45,909 nt of DNA from Clostridiales bacterium (GCA_019418625.1 DYBL01000029.1:1-45909); one strand, 5' to 3'. Shown: positions 23,367 through 31,522, counted from the stretch's first letter. Made by a program: numbers and translations. The notes: generated by a model not told the origin, from the sequence alone.

Positions 23367-24299
23367 ATGGCACAGACAGTGCGGGAAAGTGTGGCGTCCG
23401 GACGGCGTGCACCATACAGCCGGGGGCGCTGCGGACAAAAGAAATCCGCTCCGGTGAGCGCTGCGGAACGCCGGCGCCTTTTCCAGCTGGTGGCCTGCGG
23501 CGGCATGTTCGTTCTGCTGGTGACGGTGAAGCTGCTGCTGCCCGGCAAGCTGGATGTGATCAGTGAAAAAGTAAATGCGGCCCTACGGCAGAATATGGAT
23601 ATCCAGGCTGTTTTTTCTGCCATCGGAGAGGCGGCTTCCGGCCAGCAGGATGTAGGGCAGGCACTGGACGAGATGTATGAGGCAGTGTTCCATCCCGATA
23701 CCTTTTCTGCCTACGAAACCGCGGCAAAAAGCACGGACCTGCAAGAGGAGCCGGCGGCGATGGAGTATCTCCGCAACGCCCGGACAGAGGAAGCGGCGGA
23801 CGGGGTACAGGAGCAGGAGGAGACAGCAGAGGTGTCCACCCTTGCATATGTGCTGTATTCCAATCAAAATCTTCCGGAAAATGTTTGTATGGAGCAGTGT
23901 CTGCTGGGATTTGACTACTGCACACCGGCGGATGGTCCGATTTCCTCCGGATTTGGCTATCGGGATCACCCGGTGGAGGGAGAAGAACGCTTCCACTATG
24001 GTGTGGACATCGCCGCACCCGACGGCAGTGATGTGTGCTGCTTTGCTGACGGCACCGTCAAGGCGGTGGGGGAGAGCAGCAGCTACGGAAAATATGTGAT
24101 CGTTACCCACGAGGGCGGATATGAGACGCTCTATGCCCACTGCAGTGCCATTTCAGTGTCCTCCGGCGCCCAGGTGGGGAAGGGCAGCGTTTTGGGAAAG
24201 GTGGGGCAGACCGGCATTGCCACGGGTCCCCATCTCCATTTTGAACTGCATCAGGAGGGTGTTTATCTCAATCCCGTATATTATGTGTCCGCGACGTAA
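23367..24299 (+). CDS. SpoIVFA-like M23 (LytM) family membrane protein
   Basis: 310 residues from ATG 23367 (GGGAGG upstream); the earlier in-frame ATG 23295 sits in the divergent tRNA promoter. A basic N-terminus and one helix (about 40-60) precede an acidic, Glu/Ala-rich middle and a C-terminal LytM domain (195-305): GFGYRDHP, HYGVDIAAP (His/Asp zinc ligands), LYAHC, and GPHLHFEL (His289, His291). The next gene, overlapping by 17 bp, is an M50 protease of SpoIVFB type, so the pair corresponds to spoIVFA-spoIVFB, which activates pro-sigma-K in the mother cell. Known SpoIVFA proteins carry a degenerate LytM domain, whereas these zinc ligands look intact, so an SpoIIQ-like or hydrolase role cannot be excluded. 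Confidence 0.8.
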   Translation: MAQTVRESVASGRRAPYSRGRCGQKKSAPVSAAERRRLFQLVACGGMFVLLVTVKLLLPGKLDVISEKVNAALRQNMDIQAVFSAIGEAASGQQDVGQALDEMYEAVFHPDTFSAYETAAKSTDLQEEPAAMEYLRNARTEEAADGVQEQEETAEVSTLAYVLYSNQNLPENVCMEQCLLGFDYCTPADGPISSGFGYRDHPVEGEERFHYGVDIAAPDGSDVCCFADGTVKAVGESSSYGKYVIVTHEGGYETLYAHCSAISVSSGAQVGKGSVLGKVGQTGIATGPHLHFELHQEGVYLNPVYYVSAT

Positions 24300-24885
24300 G
24301 CTGCCGGTAAAGGTCAGCGGAGGCTTCTGGCTGCTTCTGGGGTGGTTCCTGCTTGGGAACGGCTGGGAGATGCTGGCGGTGGTCCTGAGCGCTGCCTGTG
24401 TCCATGAAGCGGGACACTGGGCCGCTGCGCGTTTTTTGGGAGCGGAGATCCGCTTGGTTGATGTAGGCATCCTGGGAGCAAGAATGCAGATGCAGCCGGA
24501 GGGCCTGTCCTACGGTGGGGAACTGGCGGCTGTTTTAGCCGGGCCGGGCGCCAATCTGCTGTGCGGAACGATCCTCACCGCCTGCGCAGCGCCGTGGCTG
24601 ATGACTGCGGCAGGGGCGCATTTTGCACTGGCCGGATTCAATCTTCTGCCCATACGTCCGCTGGACGGCGGCCGGGCATTGCAGCTGGCGACCGTGTGGC
24701 TGGCAGGACCGGCGGCCGGGGAGCGGGTCGCCCGCTGGACCGGGTGCTGCTGCGCTCTGGGGCTGACGGTCTGCCTGACGGCGGTGATGTGGCAAAGCGG
24801 CGGCAGCCTGTGGCTTTTGCCGCCGGCTGCTGCTGCCTTGTCGGCGGCTGTGCGGGAAGCCGCAGGAAAAGAGAACTTTTTGTAA
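24283..24885 (+). CDS. spoIVFB: M50 site-2 protease, SpoIVFB-like
   Basis: 200 residues, very hydrophobic with about six helices. The zinc protease motif HEAGH is at 41-45 and the third ligand lies in LLPIRPLDGGRAL (Asp128), the two hallmarks of intramembrane metalloproteases. ATG 24283 overlaps the end of the SpoIVFA-like gene by 17 bp, so translation is coupled; the nearest AGGAGGG is about 25 nt upstream, too far to act alone. Without the usual C-terminal CBS domain of B. subtilis SpoIVFB (288 residues) it is a short form, as seen in other clostridia. Predicted to cut a membrane-tethered pro-sigma factor during sporulation. Confidence 0.82.
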   Translation: MCPRRKLPVKVSGGFWLLLGWFLLGNGWEMLAVVLSAACVHEAGHWAAARFLGAEIRLVDVGILGARMQMQPEGLSYGGELAAVLAGPGANLLCGTILTACAAPWLMTAAGAHFALAGFNLLPIRPLDGGRALQLATVWLAGPAAGERVARWTGCCCALGLTVCLTAVMWQSGGSLWLLPPAAAALSAAVREAAGKENFL

Positions 24886-24893
24886 AATAATGC

Positions 24894-25018
24894 TTGCCTT
24901 TTTTTGCAAGCTGTGGTATCCTACTATGGCTTACAAAGGGCGGTCCTCTGCCGCGCGCCTGTTTTTTGATCTTTGGGCGCGTTCAAAAGCGGTATGAACG
25001 CCTATAAATCAGGAGGAA
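24894..25018 (+). promoter_or_regulatory. rplS promoter and structured leader (candidate L19 leader)
   Basis: TTGCCT (24894-24899), 17-bp spacer, TATCCT (24917-24922). The roughly 90-nt leader can fold: a GCGCGCC/GGGCGCG helix and then a GCGTTCA/TGAACGC hairpin just before the AGGAGG. Firmicute L19 genes often carry an autoregulatory r-protein leader; match to that motif was not tested. A GCTTGC/GCAAGC stem with T7 loop at 24892-24911 may end the spoIVFB message. Confidence 0.45.
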
Positions 25019-25024
25019 AAACCA

Positions 25025-25366
25025 ATGAATCTCATTCAGGAACTGAACAAGGAGACCCTGCAGAACGAAGTCACCCGTGTCCAGATCGGCGACACCGTGC
25101 GCGTGCACGTGAAGGTCAAGGAAGGCTCCCGCGAGCGTATCCAGGTCTTCGAGGGCACCGTCATCGCCAAGAAGCACGGCGGCATCGAGGAGACCATCAC
25201 CGTTCGCCGCATTTCCTACGGCGTCGGCGTGGAGAAGGTCTTCCCCGTTCACTCTCCCTCCATCGACACCATCGAGGTCGTCCGCAGCGGCGACGTCCGG
25301 CGTGCCAAGCTGTACTATCTGCGCGGCCGCGTTGGCAAGGGTGCCAAGGTCAAGGAGAAGCTGTAA
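25025..25366 (+). CDS. rplS: 50S ribosomal protein L19
   Basis: 113 residues, standard length. Recognised throughout: start MNLIQELNKE, the RIQVFEGTVIAKK core, TITVRRISYGVGVEKVFPVH, and the C-terminal RRAKLYYLRGRVGKGAKVKE. L19 sits at the 30S-50S interface. Start ATG 25025 follows CAGGAGG. Codon use is strongly C-ending and biased compared with neighbours, as expected for a highly expressed gene. Followed by its own terminator, so it is separate from the lepB operon although the gene order rplS-lepB-ylqF-rnhB is the classic Firmicute one. Confidence 0.98.
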   Translation: MNLIQELNKETLQNEVTRVQIGDTVRVHVKVKEGSRERIQVFEGTVIAKKHGGIEETITVRRISYGVGVEKVFPVHSPSIDTIEVVRSGDVRRAKLYYLRGRVGKGAKVKEKL

Positions 25367-25372
25367 GAAAGA

Positions 25373-25404
25373 AAAAAAGAGAGGCGAAACGCCTCTCTTT
25401 TTTC
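25373..25404 (+). terminator. Terminator after rplS
   Basis: AGAGAGGCG pairs with CGCCTCTCT, extended by A6/T6, around an AAA loop (25373-25403). Confidence 0.92.
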
Positions 25405-25421
25405 TTTTCCGGGAAAATCTC

Positions 25422-25450
25422 TTGTGATTTTATCCCGCGTTTGCTATACT
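25422..25450 (+). promoter_or_regulatory. Promoter of the lepB-ylqF-rnhB operon
   Basis: TTGTGA (25422-25427), 17-bp spacer, TATACT (25445-25450). Transcription would begin near 25457, leaving no room for a ribosome site before ATG 25461. Confidence 0.65.
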
Positions 25451-25481
25451 AATTTAGATTATGACAGGTCGGGAGCACAAC

Positions 25482-26054
25482 ATGGAAAAGGAAAAGCAAA
25501 CGGCAAAGGAATTGTATAGCTGGCTGCGGACACTGGTATGCGTGAGTTTAGGCATGGTCCTGCTGTTCACGTTCGTGCTGCGGCTGATCCGGGTGGACGG
25601 GGAATCCATGCGGGAGACCCTGCAGGACGGAGATATTCTGGTGGCAGTGAGCCGCTATTTGGCGGGTGATCTGGAGCAGGGGGATATCGTCATTGTCCGG
25701 GATGCCTATTTTAAAGACGGTCAGCCCATCGTCAAGCGGGTCATCGCCACGGAGGGGCAGACCGTGGACATCGATTTTGAAACAGGTATCGTCTACGTGG
25801 ACGGCCAGGCGCTGGACGAGCCCTATACCCGTGAACCTACGTATCAGGAAGAGGGTACGGAATTTCCGCTGACGGTGCCGGAGGGAGAACTGTTTTTGCT
25901 GGGCGATAACCGCAATAACTCCGAGGACAGCCGCAGTGCGGAGCTTGGAACGGTGGAAGAGCAGTGCCTGCTGGGAAAAGCCGTGTTTTTGCTGTTCCCC
26001 GGAAAGGACGCAGATACACAGCAGCGGGATTTCAGCCGCTTGGGCGGCATATAA
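25482..26054 (+). CDS. lepB: Signal peptidase I, first copy
   Basis: 190 residues from ATG 25482, 6 nt after GGGAG; ATG 25461 lies too close to the transcription start. One N-terminal membrane helix (about 15-35), then the S26 domain outside: catalytic Ser42 in VDGESM, catalytic Lys85 in VKRVIATEGQ, and box E as GDNRNNSEDSR. Cleaves signal peptides from exported proteins at the outer face of the membrane. It lies 15 bp before a second signal peptidase gene with which it shares long identical DNA stretches, so the two arose by tandem duplication. It heads an operon of roughly ten same-strand genes. Confidence 0.95.
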   Translation: MEKEKQTAKELYSWLRTLVCVSLGMVLLFTFVLRLIRVDGESMRETLQDGDILVAVSRYLAGDLEQGDIVIVRDAYFKDGQPIVKRVIATEGQTVDIDFETGIVYVDGQALDEPYTREPTYQEEGTEFPLTVPEGELFLLGDNRNNSEDSRSAELGTVEEQCLLGKAVFLLFPGKDADTQQRDFSRLGGI

Positions 26055-26069
26055 GGAGCGTAGCGGAAC

Positions 26070-26699
26070 ATGCGTGAGGACGAAGAGAAGAAAGAAGAGA
26101 TGACGGAAGAGGCATCCGGCCAGCGGGAGACCCCCGGCCGGGAGCTGTATGAATGGACCCAGGCGCTGGTTGGTTCGGTGCTGACGGTTGTCCTGGTGTT
26201 TACCTTTTTGATCCGCCTGATCGGCGTGGATGGGCACTCCATGGTGCCCACCCTGCAAAACGGGGACCGTCTGCTGGTGCTCAGTTCTTTGCTGGACAGT
26301 GACTACGAATACGGCGATATTGTGGTGCTGCGGGAGGAGAGCTTCCTGGAAGAGCCCATCGTCAAGCGGGTCATCGCCACGGAGGGACAGACCGTGGACA
26401 TCGACTTTGAAGCCGGCGTCGTGTATGTGGACGGTGAGGCGCTGGATGAGCCCTATATCAATGAGCCGACCTATATGGAAGAGGGGACGGAGTTCCCGCT
26501 GACCGTGCCCGAAGGGTGCATTTTTGTCATGGGCGACAACCGCAATCACTCCAGTGACAGCCGGGACTCCCGGCTGGGCACGGTGGATACCCGCTGTGTG
26601 CTGGGTAAGGCGGTGTTTTTGGCATTCCCGGGAGCGGATGATGTGACCGGGAAGCGGGAATTCGGCCGGATCGGCCTGATCGACGGAGTGGACGCATGA
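26070..26699 (+). CDS. lepB: Signal peptidase I, second copy
   Basis: 209 residues with a longer acidic, Glu-rich cytoplasmic N-terminus (MREDEEKKEEMTEE) than its neighbour, one membrane helix (about 32-52), catalytic Ser57 (VDGHSM), Lys99 (VKRVIATEGQ) and box E GDNRNHSSDSR. Both catalytic residues are kept, so both copies should be active and may differ in substrate range. The DNA around the Lys box is identical in the two genes. AAGGAG lies 11 nt before ATG 26070. The stop overlaps the start of ylqF by 4 bp. Confidence 0.95.
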   Translation: MREDEEKKEEMTEEASGQRETPGRELYEWTQALVGSVLTVVLVFTFLIRLIGVDGHSMVPTLQNGDRLLVLSSLLDSDYEYGDIVVLREESFLEEPIVKRVIATEGQTVDIDFEAGVVYVDGEALDEPYINEPTYMEEGTEFPLTVPEGCIFVMGDNRNHSSDSRDSRLGTVDTRCVLGKAVFLAFPGADDVTGKREFGRIGLIDGVDA

Positions 26700-27571
26700 A
26701 TATTCAGTGGTATCCCGGTCATATGACCAAGACCCGGCGGATGATCGCCGAACAGATCAAGCATATGGATGCGGTGTGTGAGATCCTGGACGCCCGTATC
26801 CCCATTTCCAGCCGGAATCCGGATGTGGACGAGCTGACGGCAGGGAAGCCGCGGCTGGTGGTATTGAACCGGGTAGATCAGGCGGATCCGGACTCTACCG
26901 CCAAGTGGGCCGCCTATTTCAAGGGCAAGGGTTACGCCGTGCTGGAGTCGGACGCGAAAAGCGGACAGGGCACGGCGCGCTTTGCCGCCGCCGTGCGGGA
27001 GCTGCTGGCGGACAAGATCCGCGCCTACGAGGAAAAGGGACAAAACCGGGTCATCCGGGTGATGATCCTGGGCATCCCCAATGTAGGAAAGTCCACCTTC
27101 ATCAATAAGATCGCCGGGCGCAAGACCGCCAAAACGGAGGACCGTCCCGGCGTCACCCGGGCCAAGCAGTGGGTGCCCATCGATAAAAATCTGGAGCTGC
27201 TGGATACCCCCGGCATCCTCTGGCCCAAATTCGAGGATCAGAGCGTGGGGCTGAACCTGGCCTATACCGGCGCTGTCAAGGATGACATTCTGGACACGGA
27301 GACCCTGGGCTGCCACCTGATGGCCTATCTGGGGGAGCGGTATCCTCAGGCGCTTTCCGCTGCCTATAAGCTGCCGGGCATTCCGGAGCGGGAGGACGAG
27401 GAAAACGACGTGGCCTGGGGCTACCGGCTGCTTTGCGCTGCCGGGAAAAAGCGGGGCTTTTTGATCTCCGGTGGCGACGTAGACACGGAGCGCATGGCAA
27501 AGATCCTGCTGGATGAGTTCCGTTCTGGCAAGCTTGGACGCTTTACACTGGAGTTGCCGGAGAGCGTATAA
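26696..27571 (+). CDS. ylqF: Ribosome biogenesis GTPase YlqF/RbgA
   Basis: 291 residues. It is a circularly permuted GTPase: the G4 motif (NRVD at 58-61) comes before G1 (GIPNVGKST from 126) and G3 (DTPG near 170). The start MNIQWYPGHMTKTRR is characteristic; this N-terminal segment contacts the ribosome. In B. subtilis it drives a late step of 50S subunit assembly. The 4-bp ATGA overlap with the signal peptidase gene indicates translational coupling. Length and motif set are normal for the family. Confidence 0.96.
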   Translation: MNIQWYPGHMTKTRRMIAEQIKHMDAVCEILDARIPISSRNPDVDELTAGKPRLVVLNRVDQADPDSTAKWAAYFKGKGYAVLESDAKSGQGTARFAAAVRELLADKIRAYEEKGQNRVIRVMILGIPNVGKSTFINKIAGRKTAKTEDRPGVTRAKQWVPIDKNLELLDTPGILWPKFEDQSVGLNLAYTGAVKDDILDTETLGCHLMAYLGERYPQALSAAYKLPGIPEREDEENDVAWGYRLLCAAGKKRGFLISGGDVDTERMAKILLDEFRSGKLGRFTLELPESV

Positions 27572-27588
27572 GCGGAAAGGATGGCAAT

Positions 27589-27828
27589 ATGAACTGTCCT
27601 GTATGCGGGAAAGAGATGGAGCCCGGATTCCTGAACACCTTTGGGATGTGGGAGTATTTTCTTCCCCAGGGTGCGCCGAAGCTGAACTGGCATACCATGG
27701 GAGGCATTGCCAAGCGGGGCGGGATCGTGCTTCAAAACCCCTATACCAACCCGAAAGATGCCGGGTCTTTGGACCGGCCTGCCTGGGTCTGCCGGGACTG
27801 CAAGAGAATCGTCATAGAGTATTGGTGA
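27589..27828 (+). CDS. Small zinc-ribbon protein (DUF6487-like)
   Basis: 79 residues with two Cys pairs, CPVCGKEME at the start and CRDCKRIVIEY at the end, bracketing a Trp/Gly-rich middle (WHTMGGIAKRG). This matches small DUF6487-type PF20097-like proteins of unknown role, probably folding around one zinc ion. It sits 17 bp after ylqF, with GAAAGGA upstream, and 7 bp before rnhB, so it belongs to the same operon. Confidence 0.8.
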   Translation: MNCPVCGKEMEPGFLNTFGMWEYFLPQGAPKLNWHTMGGIAKRGGIVLQNPYTNPKDAGSLDRPAWVCRDCKRIVIEYW

Positions 27829-27835
27829 GATGACT

Positions 27836-28459
27836 ATGGACCTTTGGATATACGAACGAGAGCAGTGGAGCGCAGGGTATGAGACCCTTTGCGGCGTGGA
27901 CGAGGCGGGCGCCGGGCCTCTGGCGGGACCCGTGTACGCCGCCGCGGTGATTTTGCCCCGGGAGATCGACATCCCCGGCCTGAATGACTCCAAAAAACTG
28001 ACGGAGAAGAAGCGGGAGGCCCTGTATGACTGCATCACCGCCCAGGCGGCGGCATACAGCATCGCCTCCGTCTCCGCTGCGGAGATCGACGAGATGGATA
28101 TTCTCAACGCCCGAATGCTGGCCATGCAGCGGGCGCTGGATGGCCTTTCTATAAAGGTTGATCTGGCCCTCATCGACGGCAACCGGGACCACGGCAGCCG
28201 TGTGGCCATCACTGTGCCCCATGTGTGCCTGGTGGGCGGTGACGGCAAGAGCGCCTCCATTGCGGCGGCATCCATTCTGGCCAAGGTCAGCCGGGACCGG
28301 TACGTCTCCACAGAGCTGGAAGCACAGTTCCCCCAATATCATTTCGCCAAACACAAGGGCTACGGCACGAAGCTCCACTATGAGATGCTGGATGCTTACG
28401 GCCCCTGCCCGGAGCACCGGCGGACGTTTTTGAAAAAGTGGGAGGCGAAGCGGCCGTGA
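27836..28459 (+). CDS. rnhB: Ribonuclease HII, with altered GRG motif
   Basis: 207 residues from ATG 27836, 6 nt after GGTGAG; ATG 27830 in the same frame touches the ribosome site. Catalytic acids are present: the Asp-Glu of GVDEAGAGPLAGPV, Asp of LALIDGN and Asp of KVSRD, plus the C-terminal FAKHKGYGT block. The usual DEAGRGPLAGPV reads DEAGAGPLAGPV, so the Arg of the GRG motif, which reads the RNA-DNA junction, is Ala. The enzyme removes ribonucleotides embedded in DNA. The stop overlaps the yraN start (GTGA). If the Ala is general in this clade it is a lineage feature rather than a defect. Confidence 0.95.
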   Translation: MDLWIYEREQWSAGYETLCGVDEAGAGPLAGPVYAAAVILPREIDIPGLNDSKKLTEKKREALYDCITAQAAAYSIASVSAAEIDEMDILNARMLAMQRALDGLSIKVDLALIDGNRDHGSRVAITVPHVCLVGGDGKSASIAAASILAKVSRDRYVSTELEAQFPQYHFAKHKGYGTKLHYEMLDAYGPCPEHRRTFLKKWEAKRP

Positions 28460-28818
28460 CCACCAAAAAGGCCGCCGGAGACCGGGGAGAGGCGGAGGTG
28501 GCCCGCTACCTGCGCCAGCAGGGGTGTACGCTGCTGGCCAGTCAGTGGCGCTGCCGGTTCGGGGAGCTGGACCTGGTGGCCCGGGACAGGCAGGGCACCA
28601 TCTGCTTTGTGGAGGTGAAGCTCCGGGGCGCCGGCGCCATTGCCCTTCCCCGGGAGGCGGTGGATGCGCGGAAACGGGAGCGGCTGCGTGCCGCGGCTGC
28701 TCTGTACCTCAGCCGCCATGAGATCGATGCTCCCGCCCGGTTCGACGTGGCGGAGGTCTATACGGATGAACAGGCGCGGATCATACGGCTGGAATATCTG
28801 GCCGACGCGTTCCAATAA
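28456..28818 (+). CDS. yraN: YraN family protein (UPF0102)
   Basis: 120 residues from GTG 28456, which overlaps the rnhB stop; GGAGG lies 11 nt upstream. The frame opens at 28438, but that is inside rnhB and less likely. The nuclease-like core is visible: AAGDRGEAEVARYL, GELDLVARD and ICFVEVKLR (E-D-x-E-V-K pattern of a Holliday-junction-resolvase-like fold). The biochemical role is unsettled. It almost always follows rnhB, as here, which fits a DNA maintenance role. Confidence 0.92.
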   Translation: MTTKKAAGDRGEAEVARYLRQQGCTLLASQWRCRFGELDLVARDRQGTICFVEVKLRGAGAIALPREAVDARKRERLRAAAALYLSRHEIDAPARFDVAEVYTDEQARIIRLEYLADAFQ

Positions 28819-28849
28819 CCATTTTCCCTGAGAAAGCGAGGAGAAGACC

Positions 28850-30337
28850 ATGCACTATTACAGCACACGAGACTGCACGCTGCGCTACACTGCGGCTGAG
28901 GCGGTGAAGCTGGGACTGAGCCGGGAAGGCGGACTGCTGACACCCACCCAGATCCCGCAGATGGACCGGGCTTTTCTGGAGAGCCTGCTGACGGCGGACT
29001 ATCCGGAACGGGCAGCCCGGATCATGGCGCTTTACCTGACGGATTACACGTTGGATGAGCTGCGTGCCTTTTCCAAAAACGCCTACGGCCCGGACAAATT
29101 CGATACGGCCGCCGTGGCGCCGGTGCACACGGTGGACGAGTCCACCCACTGCCTGGAGCTGTGGCATGGACCCACCAGCGCTTTCAAGGATATGGCGCTC
29201 CAGATGCTGCCCCAGCTTCTCTCTGCATCCCTGGGCAAGACCGGGGAGGACAAGATTGTGTGCATCCTGGTGGCTACCTCCGGCGATACCGGCAAGGCCG
29301 CCATGGAGGGTTTTGCCGATGTGCCCCAGACCAAGATCCTGGTGTTCTATCCCAAGGATGGCGTCTCCGCGGTACAGGAGGCCCAGATGGTCACCCAGGA
29401 GGGGGACAACGTGGGCGTCTGCGCCGTGGTTGGCAACTTTGACGATGCCCAGAGCGGCGTGAAGCGGATCTTCTCCGATCCGGCGATCCGCCAGACGCTC
29501 TCGGAGCGGGGGTATGTGCTCTCCTCCGCCAACTCCATCAACTGGGGCCGTATCCTGCCTCAGGTGGTCTATTACATCTCTGCCTACTGTGATCTGGTGC
29601 GGGACGGGAAGCTCACCATGGGGAACAAGGTGAACTTCTGCGTGCCTACCGGCAACTTTGGTGACATTCTGGCCGCCTACTATGCCGGACGCATGGGCCT
29701 GCCTGTGGGGAAGCTCATCTGCGCCTCCAACCGCAACGATGTGCTCACCGACTTCCTGCGCACCGGCGTCTACGACCGCAACCGGCCCTTCCACACCACC
29801 ATGAGCCCGTCCATGGACATCCTGATCTCCTCCAATCTGGAGCGGCTGCTCTTTGACCTCTCCGGTGAGAACGACGCTGAGGTCCGGGGCTATATGGAAG
29901 CGCTGGCTGCCCAGGGACGCTACCAGGTCTCCGACAAGATCCGCGCGGGACTGGACGCGGCATTCTGGGCAGGCTCTTGCGGCGAGGAGGACACCGCCGC
30001 CACCATCGGCCGCTACTATCGCGAATATGGCTACCTCATCGATACCCACACCGCCGTGGCTGCCAACGTCATGGAACAGTACCGTGCGGCCACCGGAGAC
30101 ACTGCCCCCACGGTGTTCGTCTCCACGGCGTCCCCCTACAAGTTCTGCGACAGCGTGCTCAAGGCCATCGGGGAAGCGCCTGCGGGCGACGGAGTGGAGC
30201 TGCTGGACCAGCTCCATGCGGTCACCGGCACAGCGGTGCCCCGGCGGCTGGCGGCGCTCCGCGGCAAGCAGCGGCGCTTTGACCTCTCCTGCGAAAAGCA
30301 GGCCATGGACGGTGTAGTGCTAAACTTTTTGAAGTAA
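28850..30337 (+). CDS. thrC: Threonine synthase
   Basis: 495 residues, the long bacterial form. It converts O-phospho-L-homoserine to threonine using pyridoxal phosphate. The Schiff-base Lys lies in HGPTSAFKDMALQ, the phosphate-binding loop is ATSGDTGKAA, and further family blocks are SSANSINWGRILPQ and PTGNFGDILAAYYA. ATG 28850 follows GAGGAG. No homoserine genes (hom, thrB) adjoin; instead it follows yraN by 31 bp and is probably read from the same transcript. Codons are very GC-rich, like the heads of the kinases and unlike their tails. Confidence 0.97.
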   Translation: MHYYSTRDCTLRYTAAEAVKLGLSREGGLLTPTQIPQMDRAFLESLLTADYPERAARIMALYLTDYTLDELRAFSKNAYGPDKFDTAAVAPVHTVDESTHCLELWHGPTSAFKDMALQMLPQLLSASLGKTGEDKIVCILVATSGDTGKAAMEGFADVPQTKILVFYPKDGVSAVQEAQMVTQEGDNVGVCAVVGNFDDAQSGVKRIFSDPAIRQTLSERGYVLSSANSINWGRILPQVVYYISAYCDLVRDGKLTMGNKVNFCVPTGNFGDILAAYYAGRMGLPVGKLICASNRNDVLTDFLRTGVYDRNRPFHTTMSPSMDILISSNLERLLFDLSGENDAEVRGYMEALAAQGRYQVSDKIRAGLDAAFWAGSCGEEDTAATIGRYYREYGYLIDTHTAVAANVMEQYRAATGDTAPTVFVSTASPYKFCDSVLKAIGEAPAGDGVELLDQLHAVTGTAVPRRLAALRGKQRRFDLSCEKQAMDGVVLNFLK

Positions 30338-30352
30338 AGGAGAGGAGCGGGT

Positions 30353-30721
30353 ATGAAGCACAGAGAGGCGCCCGGATTGCAGAACGGGGGCGGACCGCCC
30401 AAACGGAGCACAGGACAGGTGGTCCTGGTGCTTCTTGGGATCGCGCTCATCTGTCTGCCGGGGAGCCTGCTGATCCCGTATACCCGTATCGGCACACTGG
30501 GCATTCTTGTGAATGATGCCTACCAGATCAAAAGTGCCATGCGCTCTGTGGGAGTCATCTGCGGCACCATGGGCGCTGTCTGGTGGGTGCAGCTTCTGCG
30601 CTGCCCCTACTGCAAAAAGGGCTTTCTGATGCCCTGGTGGAAAGCAGGCGAGCACCACTTCTGCGGCAGCTGCGGCAGGCAGATCGCCTTTGAGGACGAC
30701 AGACCCGCGTCCAAGTCATGA
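30353..30721 (+). CDS. Two-helix membrane protein with C-terminal zinc ribbon
   Basis: 122 residues. Two hydrophobic segments (about residues 22-42, VVLVLLGIALICLPGSLLI, and 65-82) are followed by a cytoplasmic zinc-ribbon with CPYC and CGSC pairs (LRCPYCKKGFLMPWW then FCGSCGRQI). No family name is certain. It starts 15 bp after thrC with GGAGAGG upstream and ends 24 bp before the metallophosphoesterase, so it is within the operon. A membrane sensor or adaptor role is possible but not shown. Confidence 0.72.
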   Translation: MKHREAPGLQNGGGPPKRSTGQVVLVLLGIALICLPGSLLIPYTRIGTLGILVNDAYQIKSAMRSVGVICGTMGAVWWVQLLRCPYCKKGFLMPWWKAGEHHFCGSCGRQIAFEDDRPASKS

Positions 30722-30745
30722 TCTAAACGAAAGGGGAGTGGTCCT

Positions 30746-31432
30746 ATGGCCCTCTATGCCATCGGGGATCTGCATTTGTCCCTGACGGCCGACAAATCCA
30801 TGGAGGTCTTTGGCCCTGCCTGGGAAAATTACGTGGCGCGGATTGAAGCGTCTTTGAGCCAGCTGACGGCGGAGGATGTGCTGGTGCTGGCGGGAGATAC
30901 CTCCTGGGGCATCGATATGGCCCAGGCGGAAGCAGACTTCCGCTTTCTGGAGCAGTTTCCCTGCAAAAAGCTCCTGATAAAAGGGAACCACGACTACTGG
31001 TGGTCCACGGTGTCCAAAATGAAGGGCTTCTTTGCAGAAAAGGGGTTCACCACCCTGGACTTCCTGCACAACAACTGCCATGTATACGGTGACTATGCCC
31101 TGTGCGGCACCCGGGGGTGGTTTTTGGAGGAGGAGCAAAAGCCCCACAACGCCAAGGTGCTCAACCGGGAGGTGGGGCGACTGGAGGCGTCGCTGAGAGC
31201 AGCGGAAGGGAGGCCCATCCTCTGCTTTCTGCACTATCCGCCCCTCTATCAGGGCTACCAGTGCCCCGAGATTTTGGCCGTGCTGGAAAAATACCCGGTG
31301 GAGCAGTGCTGCTACGGTCATCTTCACGGCCCGGTCATCCGCCGCAGGATCGAGGGAACCCATGGAAAAACCGCCTTTTCCCTGATCTCTGCGGACTATC
31401 TGGGATTTGTTCCGAAAAAAATTTGTGATTAA
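30746..31432 (+). CDS. Calcineurin-like metallophosphoesterase
   Basis: 228 residues, compact. All five family motifs are present: IGDLHLS, LAGDTSWG, KGNHDYWW, FLHYPP and YGHLHGP, giving the two-metal centre. The GDTSW/NHDYWW versions are typical of a small Firmicute subgroup of cytosolic phosphoesterases with no settled substrate. No signal peptide or membrane helix. AAGGGGAG lies before ATG 30746. It ends the long same-strand run that begins at lepB; no clear terminator follows before tig, so read-through is possible. Confidence 0.9.
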   Translation: MALYAIGDLHLSLTADKSMEVFGPAWENYVARIEASLSQLTAEDVLVLAGDTSWGIDMAQAEADFRFLEQFPCKKLLIKGNHDYWWSTVSKMKGFFAEKGFTTLDFLHNNCHVYGDYALCGTRGWFLEEEQKPHNAKVLNREVGRLEASLRAAEGRPILCFLHYPPLYQGYQCPEILAVLEKYPVEQCCYGHLHGPVIRRRIEGTHGKTAFSLISADYLGFVPKKICD

Positions 31433-31522
31433 CGGAAAAAAGTCTGGATTTTTCAAGATTTTTCTGGTAAAATATCAATTCGCACCGGCATTTGACCGGT
31501 GATGAACGGAGGAGTTAACATA

